Positions 1 to 6,241 of a DNA stretch of 8,020 bases are shown here, in pieces. This DNA comes from Oligoflexia bacterium. Lineage in GTDB: Bacteria > Bdellovibrionota > UBA1018 > CAIMNF01. The notes under the pieces were generated by a model, which saw only the letters and a list, made by a program, of their open reading frames with translations, had not been told where the DNA came from and made no database searches. Each line of letters opens with the position of its first letter. Positions within the stretch are counted from its first letter, which is position 1. The stretch lies in assembly GCA_903858975.1 (NCBI GenBank), contig CAIOKW010000040.1, positions 1 to 8,020 of the forward strand. Reading direction: 5' to 3'. The position numbers and the translations under genes were made by a program.

Positions 1-912
1 GGAAACTTGTCCTTCACGAGCACCCAAAATGTAAACTCCTTAACTGGGCAACCCCAGGTCTACTCGCCCAATCCTTCAAGCTACATCACCGACCATGGAA
101 TACTGATCGGTGGAAAATTTTATGGAACACTAAAGGAAAGCTTTCCTTGGTCACTCACCTACTCCTTAGATACAAGCCTTCCCTACTACTCCAATAATCC
201 AAGTTATAACAATGAGACCGTAGGAGCGGGATTAGCTCTCAACTATACGAAGAGCTCTAAGTTGAAGTATGGATTTGATGTCCATTATTTAGATAGTCGC
301 TACAAATATCAGTACTACCAAGACTTCCTCACCCTCACACCAAGCCTCACCTGGTCACCTAGTCCAAAATGGAATATTTACGTGAGTGCACCTTACACTC
401 TTTATTTGCTGACACGAAATCTCAGTCTCGTGAGTCCTTCAGTAAGCGTTAAATTTCAGGCTTATGGACCGCTCACACTCTCTGCCGGCGCAAACTTTAC
501 TCAGGCCAGTGGTCCCGCTGCAACCTATGCAAATGCTACTCCAAGCTACGTCAGTACCGGAACCATGTTCAGTAATTATTCGAATCTTGGTTCTTACCTA
601 GGACTTGGCTTACAACTCCCAAAGGGATTTTATTGGAGCGCCCAAGCGGGGATCTACAAAACCAATTATAAAGCGGAGTCAGTACCCCTCACTGTGGGAC
701 AAACTGCATCGGCTCCGCGATCCGATCAGTTGATTTCCTACTCAACTGATCTTTACTATGAATTGATCAATGATAAGTTGTCCTTTGACTTGAGCTATTC
801 GCACTACAACAACTCCTCTTCTGGATTCCAGGGAATCGCCTATTCCACCACAATGAGCACCTATAATTACCAGCGCCCTTACTTCTTACTTACAACCACA
901 CTCAGCTTATGA
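1..912 (+). CDS. Outer-membrane beta-barrel protein, 5' end outside window
   Basis: The reading frame is open from base 1 to the TGA at 910-912, giving 303 residues. The TTG at base 7 is unlikely to be the true start, because no signal peptide follows it and the frame stays open to the window edge. The protein alternates short stretches of polar and aromatic or aliphatic residues (for example GLALNY, YGFDVHYLD, WNIYVSAPYTLYLL). It is very rich in Tyr, Ser, Thr, Asn and Leu and has no hydrophobic helix, as expected of a transmembrane beta-barrel. The C-terminus FLLTTTLSL resembles a terminal beta-strand, though it ends in Leu rather than the usual Phe. The substrate or role is not recognisable. 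The last bases overlap the start of the next gene as ATGA, so both are probably on one mRNA. The barrel class is fairly secure and the family is unknown. Confidence 0.75.
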   Translation, partial: GNLSFTSTQNVNSLTGQPQVYSPNPSSYITDHGILIGGKFYGTLKESFPWSLTYSLDTSLPYYSNNPSYNNETVGAGLALNYTKSSKLKYGFDVHYLDSRYKYQYYQDFLTLTPSLTWSPSPKWNIYVSAPYTLYLLTRNLSLVSPSVSVKFQAYGPLTLSAGANFTQASGPAATYANATPSYVSTGTMFSNYSNLGSYLGLGLQLPKGFYWSAQAGIYKTNYKAESVPLTVGQTASAPRSDQLISYSTDLYYELINDKLSFDLSYSHYNNSSSGFQGIAYSTTMSTYNYQRPYFLLTTTLSL

Positions 913-1943
913 AAAAAATAGTCGTTCACTCTCCCGGAAACTATAGCCACCTTAAAGTTGAGGATCACCCGGACTTAGTTCCGCAAGACCATGAAGTAGT
1001 AGTTGCTACTCGGGCCGCCGGTGTAAACTATGCCGACTGTTGCGTTCGCTGGGGGGTGTATGAATCTGCGAAGCGCCTGGTGGGATGGCCCATTACTCCT
1101 GGTTTTGAGTTTTCGGGTATAGTGTCCTCCATCGGAAATCAAGTCACTCGCTTCAAAGTAGGAGACCCTGTTTTTGGGGTTTCATTTTTTGGAGCTTATG
1201 CAAGCCAAATTAAAATCCCAGAGAAACATCTCTTCGCCGTTCCCACATCGTTTTCCTTGGAACAGGCTGCTGGATTCCCGGCGGTCTTCATGACCGCATA
1301 TCACGCACTTTTTCAACTCATTCGCCTACCCAAACATGCAAAAGTATTGATCCATTCTGCGGGCGGCGGCGTGGGATCAGCACTGGTTCAACTTTCTAAT
1401 GCGAATCAATTTGAATCCATCGCAGTGGTCGGGGCAAGCCACAAAGTTGAATACGTGAAAAGTCTGGGTGCCAGCCACATTATCGATAAATCCAAAGTAG
1501 ACCTTTGGAAAAGAGTCCATGATCTTGCTTCAAACGGACTCGATGCTGTTTTAGATGCAAATGGACACACAACCCTTCGCGCGGGCTACCAAGCATTAAG
1601 ACCGACAGGAAAGCTCGTTGCATATGGATCACACGAACTCCTTCCTCAAGGACCCTCAGGACGAATGAACTATCTGAAAGCGGCACTGGGACTACTGCAG
1701 CTTCCACGCTTCAATCCAATACAATTGATTACCGACAATAAGAGTGTGATTGGATTTAATCTTTCATTTCTTTTTGATCGTGACGACCTCGTTACTGAAG
1801 GAATGAATCAATTACTCGAATGGGTTCACTTCAACAAAATACAGCCTCCCAAAGTGACTCTTTTTCCGTTTGAAAAAGCGGGAGAAGCGCACCGTTTAAT
1901 CGAATCCGGCCAATCTACAGGAAAACTCATCTTAGTCTTTTGA
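909..1943 (+). CDS. Zinc-independent MDR oxidoreductase, quinone oxidoreductase/VAT-1-like
   Basis: This 344-residue protein of the medium-chain dehydrogenase/reductase superfamily is a predicted cytoplasmic NAD(P)H-dependent reductase of quinones or enones. Residues 1-120 form the GroES-like domain, with the typical AAGVNYADC segment (36-44) and PGFEFSGIV-GN-V-FKVGDPVFG (64-90). The Rossmann nucleotide-binding loop is AGGGVGSALVQLS (151-163). The C-terminal GKLILVF is standard for the family. The structural zinc lobe of classical alcohol dehydrogenases is absent, and the length is normal for the quinone oxidoreductase branch. The NYADCCVRWG stretch followed by GWPITPGFEFSG is characteristic of VAT-1-like members. 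The ATG at 909 overlaps the stop of the barrel gene and has no Shine-Dalgarno sequence, so translation probably depends on coupling. The superfamily is secure; the true substrate cannot be read from sequence. Confidence 0.92.
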   Translation: MKKIVVHSPGNYSHLKVEDHPDLVPQDHEVVVATRAAGVNYADCCVRWGVYESAKRLVGWPITPGFEFSGIVSSIGNQVTRFKVGDPVFGVSFFGAYASQIKIPEKHLFAVPTSFSLEQAAGFPAVFMTAYHALFQLIRLPKHAKVLIHSAGGGVGSALVQLSNANQFESIAVVGASHKVEYVKSLGASHIIDKSKVDLWKRVHDLASNGLDAVLDANGHTTLRAGYQALRPTGKLVAYGSHELLPQGPSGRMNYLKAALGLLQLPRFNPIQLITDNKSVIGFNLSFLFDRDDLVTEGMNQLLEWVHFNKIQPPKVTLFPFEKAGEAHRLIESGQSTGKLILVF

Positions 1944-1977
1944 TCAGGCTTTAGGCTAAGTGCTTGTGAGTCCTCAC

Positions 1978-2009
1978 TTTTGAATCTAGGCAAACATTGC
2001 CGTTCAAAG
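1978..2009 (+). terminator. Imperfect stem-loop after the MDR gene, possible weak terminator
   Basis: TTTTGAA (1978-1984) pairs with TTCAAAG (2003-2009; one G-T wobble). Inside it GGCAA (1989-1993) pairs with TTGCC (1997-2001) around an ACA loop. Together this is 12 base pairs interrupted by a 4/1 internal loop. A T-rich stretch follows (CTTCTATGTTTTT, 2010-2022), so it could end the barrel-MDR transcript. The T-run is broken and late, so termination would be weak. A smaller GTGAG/CTCAC inverted repeat (1966-1977) abuts it upstream. The hairpin may instead be part of the next gene's leader. Confidence 0.35.
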
Positions 2010-2010
2010 C

Positions 2011-2054
2011 TTCTATGTTTTTACACAAATTGTGTGAAAGAATCATAGAAGGAG
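2011..2054 (+). promoter_or_regulatory. Long leader hairpin running into the ribosome binding site
   Basis: TTCTATG (2011-2017) is the exact reverse complement of CATAGAA (2044-2050). ACACAA (2023-2028) is the exact reverse complement of TTGTGT (2030-2035). Between these arms 2018-2022 pairs with 2036-2040, including two G-U pairs. As RNA this gives about 16 pairs with one 3-base bulge (2041-2043) and an AAAUU loop. The 3' arm contains the first half of the Shine-Dalgarno AGAAGGAG (2047-2054), which stands 6 bases before the ATG at 2061. Folding would therefore hinder ribosome access, as in RNA thermometers or other translational switches. The ACACAAATTGTGT core could alternatively be a protein-binding operator. 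The inverted repeat is seen directly; the function is inferred. Confidence 0.5.
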
Positions 2055-2060
2055 TTTTAT

Positions 2061-2651
2061 ATGATTTGCCAAGGACGGCTGGTCACTACTTTAATCATCA
2101 CTTTATCTTTGTCAGCCTGCGGTGGCGCCAGTCACACCGGATGGCAATCTCTCCCTGTTGCAATTTACGCGGATAATAATATCGTAAATTCCAATCAAGC
2201 CATGGCTGACCTTCAGGACGCTTTTCGCTATTGGGATCAAAAGGCAGGCAAGACTGTTTTTGATTTTAAAGGACAATGGGCCCGTGGCCTTCCGTACTCC
2301 GGGGATCCGACTAAGCCGAGCTCCATTTTAGGTAATGTCATTTTCTTTGCTAACCCTTGGCCCTATGCCTCAAATTTTGTGGGAATGACCACGGTCGAGT
2401 CTGGTTCGGGTGGCATCAACGCTGCTATGGTCATGATCAACGGTGGCGTGAACTTCTGTACGGGTGATTGTGCATTTGATTCTCGCACCAGTGCCCGGAA
2501 AACATTTGCTCATGAACTAGGACACTTTATCGGCTTATCTCATGTCTCTGACCCGAACGATATTATGTACCCGAGCGCCCTTCCTGGCGGATCGATCAAT
2601 CAACTTGGAGTTGACACCGCCACTCTCAGGACATTGACCCAGGCCCCATAA
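2061..2651 (+). CDS. Metzincin-type zinc metalloprotease lipoprotein
   Basis: This is a 196-residue predicted outer-membrane lipoprotein with zinc endopeptidase activity. Residues 1-20 are a lipoprotein signal peptide ending in the lipobox LSAC (Cys20). Gly, not Asp, follows the Cys, which favours Lol transport to the outer membrane. The catalytic signature HELGHFIGLSH (151-161) supplies zinc ligands His151, His155 and His161 and the catalytic Glu152. It is followed by DIMYPS with the Met-turn Met169, typical of matrixin-like metzincins. Cys133 and Cys137 may form a disulfide. At about 175 mature residues it is close to a bare catalytic domain. No PRCGxPD-type cysteine-switch propeptide is present, so it is apparently not made as a classical zymogen. 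The start is supported by the strong AGAAGGAG six bases upstream, beside the leader hairpin. Family assignment is strong; the substrate is unknown. Confidence 0.9.
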   Translation: MICQGRLVTTLIITLSLSACGGASHTGWQSLPVAIYADNNIVNSNQAMADLQDAFRYWDQKAGKTVFDFKGQWARGLPYSGDPTKPSSILGNVIFFANPWPYASNFVGMTTVESGSGGINAAMVMINGGVNFCTGDCAFDSRTSARKTFAHELGHFIGLSHVSDPNDIMYPSALPGGSINQLGVDTATLRTLTQAP

Positions 2652-2658
2652 AAATAGT

Positions 2659-2689
2659 TTCAAAATTCTTTTTCGATTCATGGTAGACT
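2659..2689 (+). promoter_or_regulatory. Possible promoter of the small zinc protein gene
   Basis: TTCAAA (2659-2664) and TAGACT (2684-2689) each match four of six bases of the sigma70 -35 and -10 consensus, but the 19-base spacer is long. Six bases separate the -10 box from the ATG at 2696. That is the same distance as at the much better promoter before the gene at 7265, so a leaderless transcript is possible. This is weak evidence on its own. Confidence 0.25.
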
Positions 2690-2695
2690 TTGAGC

Positions 2696-2818
2696 ATGAG
2701 CCAAGTTTGTTTCTTCTGTAAGCGTGCCCCTTCTGATCACCAATGTGAAACCTGCAAACGCCTCGTCTGCATTCAATGCTCAGGCTCCGGGAATCACAAC
2801 TGTTACCCTCGCGGTTAA
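2696..2818 (+). CDS. 40-residue Cys/His zinc-finger microprotein, AN1-like spacing
   Basis: This short frame (ATG 2696, TAA 2816-2818) encodes 40 residues, of which seven are Cys. Potential ligands are Cys5, Cys8, Cys17, Cys20, Cys25, Cys28, His34 and Cys36. The spacing is C-x2-C-x8-C-x2-C-x4-C-x2-C-x5-H-x-C. The eukaryotic AN1 finger is usually written C-x2-C-x(9-12)-C-x(1-2)-C-x4-C-x2-H-x5-H-x-C. The match is therefore close, with Cys in place of one His and a first loop one residue shorter. Eight ligands suggest a cross-braced fold with two zinc ions. There is no signal peptide, and the tail is only four residues, so the whole protein is essentially one domain. The Shine-Dalgarno sequence is weak at best (GGTAG about 9 bases upstream). 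So regular a ligand pattern is unlikely by chance. The function is unknown; protein or nucleic-acid binding are both possible. Confidence 0.72.
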   Translation: MSQVCFFCKRAPSDHQCETCKRLVCIQCSGSGNHNCYPRG

Positions 2819-2831
2819 TATACGCGCGCAC

Positions 2832-2853
2832 CGCATTCTTTAAATGAAATGCG
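2832..2853 (+). other. Stem-loop downstream of the microprotein gene
   Basis: CGCATT (2832-2837) and AATGCG (2848-2853) form a perfect 6-bp inverted repeat with a 10-base loop, 13 bases after the microprotein stop. No T-run follows, so it is not a standard intrinsic terminator. It could protect the 3' end of the short mRNA or be incidental. Confidence 0.3.
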
Positions 2854-2873
2854 TTGAATAGAAGCACTTTCTT

Positions 2874-2906
2874 AATGGAAGAGTCGGTCTAATTCCATTG
2901 TATAGT
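2874..2906 (+). promoter_or_regulatory. -10 box with adjoining 7-bp inverted repeat before the PLD gene
   Basis: TATAGT (2901-2906) is a good -10 hexamer, matching five of six bases. It would start transcription near 2913. No matching -35 hexamer is present at 16-18 bases. Instead the -35 region (about 2878-2883) is overlapped by the inverted repeat AATGGAA (2874-2880) / TTCCATT (2893-2899). Its half-site centres lie 19 bases apart, about two helical turns. This is the geometry of a dimeric regulator's operator or an activator-dependent promoter. As RNA it would be an A/U-rich hairpin and a poor terminator. The repeat is certain; the regulatory reading is inferred. Confidence 0.45.
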
Positions 2907-2934
2907 CTTATCCTTTTTGCTAAAATCCGCGTCC

Positions 2935-4659
2935 ATGTGGTCCCATCTTCCCGCTGCATTATCACTTTTGACGGCCAGTACCTTACCCGGGGCGGACCTC
3001 GCACAAGTCATCAATAGTGAATCACGCGGAAGTGTATCGAGTACTTCTTCTGATCTGAATCAATTCACTTTTCATTTTCTTAAAGATCTCAAGATTGCCG
3101 AGCCAGATCGAGTGCTCGATCCTGATCGAGTCCAGTCCTTCTTTACGCTCAATCCAAAAGTATTCTTAGAAAATGAGGGAAAAGATAACTTCCTTGATGC
3201 AAAGGAAAGCTACTACCGCAAACTTAAGTATTCGTTCAAAACTAAAAATTTTTTGCAACCCCAAACAACGCTGACTGATTGGGGCGGGCTTAACCATCCT
3301 CCGCTTCATGAAATTTTACCAGAAGATCTAAACTGGATCACGAAGCCCTCAGCCTCTCCTGCACCTGGCGAAAGAAACACCCCTGAATTCCATCAAAGTT
3401 TAGATCAACTTTCCGGCTCAGGGTTAACGATCGGAAACACGTTCAAGCCCCTTTGGGATCGGGCTGTTTTAAATGAACTTATTCAAATCGTGAACCATAC
3501 CGAAAAAACGCTTTTCGGGAGTGCCCTCCTCTTTGCCTGCGACTCAAGCACTGACGACCTACTGAATGCGCTGAACGAGCGCGCCGATCATGGGGTCGAT
3601 ATCAGAATCATGGTCGATCAAACCATGCAATCCCTACAGCAAGGCCATTGCGTAAAAAAACTGAGAGATCATGGGATCAAAGTCGTTTTAGTGCCTGGAA
3701 TGATCACTCATGGATCCGCGTTTCACGTAAAGCTTTGGGCGAGCGATTTCCGACAAGGACTATTGCTCGGGGCCAATCTCATTGACGTTCAAACCCTTTC
3801 CACTGGTTTTAATCACTTATTTCATGATTCGGGACTATCCATAGAAGGCCCGGTCGTTACTGACATCGCTGAACGCTTTATGGACCTTTGGTCAATCTAT
3901 CAAAATGACACCAGCGAAGACTGGAAAGCGCATGGCGATCAGATTCGCAAAATCAAACAGGCTGAATCGCTATCGAAGCTTCGAGGCGTTGAAAATTACC
4001 AGGATTGGCTTAAGTCCGATGTAAAGACGCCTTCTGGACTTTGTAGGGTCGTGGTGCAAGAGCGGCATGGGGTTCGAGACCGCGTATCTCAAACACTTGG
4101 TGCGTATTTAAAGACTGCGAGTTCACGCGTGTGGTTTAATTCCGTAAGACGAGACTTCCATAAAACAGCAGAACGCCGCACCCTCGGATACAATGAACTC
4201 CTGATGGAGCTTTTTGAGAAATCAAAAAGAGATCAAATCGATGTTGAGATGATGTTTAACGCTGGCACGAATCCCTACTCACCCTATTCCGTACGAAGCG
4301 CTCCCGTGGGAAAAGATGCTAAACCAGGGATCTTTAATGCTCTGATGCGAGCGCATCTGAATCACTCCACGAACACAGCTCTGAAAGATGGGTCCGTGTT
4401 TTTTGAGAATGCTCACCAGGAAGCTCCCCGTTTCAGAGCATGGTCCTATTTTACGTATTCTCACATCAAAACGCTCATTATGGACAATGACTTTGTCGTG
4501 ACCGGATCTTACAACCCACTTGATGAACGTTCGACCGATGACGCTGAGATCGCACTCTTCTGTCAAGATCAGGCACTGAACTCCGCATACTCTTTAGGGT
4601 TTGCCCGCGATCTCGTGAATAGCGTTCCCTACCCCTACTCCAGTCAATTCTCCGAGTGA
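2935..4659 (+). CDS. Exported phospholipase D superfamily enzyme with two HKD motifs
   Basis: A 574-residue member of the PLD superfamily, which hydrolyses or transfers phosphodiester groups of phospholipids or nucleic acids. Both HxKxxxxD motifs are intact: HVKLWASD (His264, Lys266, Asp271) followed by LLLGANL, and HIKTLIMDN (His510, Lys512, Asp517) followed by GSYNPLDERSTDDAE. The nearly 250 residues between the two motifs exceed the usual cardiolipin synthase spacing, and residues 25-160 match no domain I know. The N-terminus (AALSLLTASTLPGADLA) looks like a signal peptide, so the enzyme probably acts outside the cytoplasm. I chose the ATG at 2935. A TTG at 2917, six codons upstream, would add Lys and give a more typical signal n-region; neither start has a Shine-Dalgarno sequence. 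The caspase-like gene follows at once and probably shares its transcript. Superfamily membership is firm; substrate is unknown. Confidence 0.9.
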   Translation: MWSHLPAALSLLTASTLPGADLAQVINSESRGSVSSTSSDLNQFTFHFLKDLKIAEPDRVLDPDRVQSFFTLNPKVFLENEGKDNFLDAKESYYRKLKYSFKTKNFLQPQTTLTDWGGLNHPPLHEILPEDLNWITKPSASPAPGERNTPEFHQSLDQLSGSGLTIGNTFKPLWDRAVLNELIQIVNHTEKTLFGSALLFACDSSTDDLLNALNERADHGVDIRIMVDQTMQSLQQGHCVKKLRDHGIKVVLVPGMITHGSAFHVKLWASDFRQGLLLGANLIDVQTLSTGFNHLFHDSGLSIEGPVVTDIAERFMDLWSIYQNDTSEDWKAHGDQIRKIKQAESLSKLRGVENYQDWLKSDVKTPSGLCRVVVQERHGVRDRVSQTLGAYLKTASSRVWFNSVRRDFHKTAERRTLGYNELLMELFEKSKRDQIDVEMMFNAGTNPYSPYSVRSAPVGKDAKPGIFNALMRAHLNHSTNTALKDGSVFFENAHQEAPRFRAWSYFTYSHIKTLIMDNDFVVTGSYNPLDERSTDDAEIALFCQDQALNSAYSLGFARDLVNSVPYPYSSQFSE

Positions 4660-4676
4660 TGAAAGTAGGCAGAAAA

Positions 4677-4696
4677 TGCCGCCTTCAGGTGCGGCA
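4677..4696 (+). other. GC-rich stem-loop between the PLD and caspase-like genes
   Basis: TGCCGC (4677-4682) and GCGGCA (4691-4696) form a perfect 6-bp stem with an 8-base loop, 17 bases after the PLD stop. No T-run follows, so an intrinsic terminator is unlikely. In a cotranscribed pair it could act as an RNA-processing or stability element. It starts on the upstream candidate ATG of the next gene (4676), which makes that start less attractive than the ATG at 4718. Confidence 0.45.
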
Positions 4697-4717
4697 AATC
4701 CGGTTATCCTAAAGAGG

Positions 4718-6241
4718 ATGATCTGGCAAAAACTGAGCATAATCTCTGCACTTCTATCCCTGGCACCCTTAAGCTTCGCTCATGCGGATTGCGAACTTAA
4801 ACCCTTCGGCGACGCAAACCCAGAAGACTTTGCGGGATCGATCAAATCCCTTTTCAAGAGCTCAGAGTCCTGTGGCACACGTGTTTTTAATCTTCATACG
4901 GATACCATTCCGATCACACAAGGCAGAAAACAGATCTGCACCATGACCCTTAACTCCCCAGCCGAAAAAGAAGCGTTCATCAAGCATAGCAAGAGTAATT
5001 CTGATGCGGCAGATTACATTGAGCTCGCACCTCCAGGAAAATCAAAATCCCGTAACGACTGGCTTCAAAGCACCTGCGGTTTACTGAAATCAAAAAACGT
5101 AAATTGCGATGAGCTGATACTTTCTGCTCACTTCGGGCCTCGCCTTTATGGTGAGGGACATAAGGAAATTGATCTTGAGTTTTTAGAAAAAATGAGTTGC
5201 GACAGCTCCTGCTCCAACCTGTTCACCCACTTAAAAAAAACTTATCTCTTCGCTTGCAATACGCTCTCAGGGAACACCGATGACCACAGGCGCGCTGATA
5301 ATCAAACTGGATTAAATGCGAAAGAAAAAGCTTCGAGTCAGCAGAACTACGTTGTCATTCAAATGGCCCATGATGCATCTCGAAGCTGGGCTGAAGAGGC
5401 CTCAGAATCTCGATACGGGAAATACGGAGATGGCGGAGGTTTTGGTGACCGTTTTTTAAGAATATTTAGTAACTCCGTTTCCGGGAGTGAGATCTATGGA
5501 TTTACCTCTGTTGATGATCGAGGAGCTAATAATGCTCATTTTATTCAACAGTCTTTCACTGAACATCAGCCGCTAGAGCGTGTGATGAAAAATGCAAACA
5601 TGGCCAAGAAGGCGGGTAAACTGGGCCCAGAATCAGGTCATCTAAAAACCGTTTCCTGTCAGCTGAGCAAATACAGTGATGATCCGGATGCAGTCATGAA
5701 CAACATTACGGACTACTATTTAACGAAGGACCCTTACCGAGCAAAACTTTATCCCAAAATGATCCGATTCATTATGGATCATTATACGGATCACCACACC
5801 ATTAAGGATGATGAGGTCACTCGACCGGGGATTCGAAAACACTCTTGGATGTTGAAGCTTTCATCCAACGATGAGTTGAAAAAGTTTGTTCTGGGCGCGC
5901 TGAACGAACCTGTATTGCCCTCTTCAACCCGGATGAATTGGAGCTCATTTGCGGCCGAACTCGGCTGGATATCAAGACCCGCACTCGATAAAAACCTCGC
6001 TCAGGGACTCTACGGATTAATGAGACCACCCTACAATATCGAAACCGAAGACGATGTCCTTCATTTTGCTAAAATATACCCCGAATCAATCTCCGCTATG
6101 AGATTAGACAATCTACCCAGCAATCTGAGCTTAAACCCTTCCGCAAAAGCTCGTGTAAAGGAACTTTTAAGAAGCATAGACTCAATTAATCCGCCAGGCA
6201 GACTTGATGCAAAACTGAGAAACTGGGCCAATAAAAACTAA
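4718..6241 (+). CDS. Exported caspase-fold (CHAT/C13/C14-like) cysteine peptidase candidate
   Basis: A 507-residue exported protein. Residues 1-23 are a clear signal peptide (KLSIISALLSLAPLSFAHA, cut after AHA). The mature domain has the layout of the caspase-hemoglobinase fold. A hydrophobic strand leads into His138 (ELILSAHFGP) and a second into Cys180 (TYLFACNT), 42 residues apart, as in the His/Cys dyad of caspases, CHAT and legumain peptidases. SEIYGFTSVDDRGANNAHF (257-275) resembles the later segment after the Cys strand in CHAT proteins. Cysteines outside the dyad (for example 25, 52, 74, 120, 130, 161, 165) could form disulfides in the periplasm. Residues from about 310 to the end look helical and match nothing I know. 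The ATG at 4718 is chosen for the compact signal peptide, although GAGG abuts it; the ATG at 4676 has TAGG at better spacing and adds 14 residues. Peptidase function is inferred from motifs. Confidence 0.6.
   Translation: MIWQKLSIISALLSLAPLSFAHADCELKPFGDANPEDFAGSIKSLFKSSESCGTRVFNLHTDTIPITQGRKQICTMTLNSPAEKEAFIKHSKSNSDAADYIELAPPGKSKSRNDWLQSTCGLLKSKNVNCDELILSAHFGPRLYGEGHKEIDLEFLEKMSCDSSCSNLFTHLKKTYLFACNTLSGNTDDHRRADNQTGLNAKEKASSQQNYVVIQMAHDASRSWAEEASESRYGKYGDGGGFGDRFLRIFSNSVSGSEIYGFTSVDDRGANNAHFIQQSFTEHQPLERVMKNANMAKKAGKLGPESGHLKTVSCQLSKYSDDPDAVMNNITDYYLTKDPYRAKLYPKMIRFIMDHYTDHHTIKDDEVTRPGIRKHSWMLKLSSNDELKKFVLGALNEPVLPSSTRMNWSSFAAELGWISRPALDKNLAQGLYGLMRPPYNIETEDDVLHFAKIYPESISAMRLDNLPSNLSLNPSAKARVKELLRSIDSINPPGRLDAKLRNWANKN

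Noticed and set aside
1480..1707. 75-codon open frame on the - strand inside the MDR gene
   Set aside because: It is antisense to the well-conserved Rossmann domain and is a shadow of that gene.
2535..2867. 110-codon open frame on the - strand
   Set aside because: It lies opposite the metalloprotease C-terminus with its zinc motif and the Cys-rich small gene. Its translation shows no domain, signal or plausible ribosome site.
3106..3130. Perfect palindrome GATCGAG-TG-CTCGATC followed by a further GATCGAG copy
   Set aside because: It lies inside the PLD coding region and mostly reflects the repeated peptide PDRVLDPDRV, so a coding explanation is enough.
4279..4566. 95-codon open frame on the - strand inside the PLD gene
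   Set aside because: It is antisense to the second HKD motif, whose coding sense is certain.
5817..6029. 70-codon open frame on the - strand inside the caspase-like gene
   Set aside because: Composition is Arg/Ser-rich shadow sequence with no start signal.
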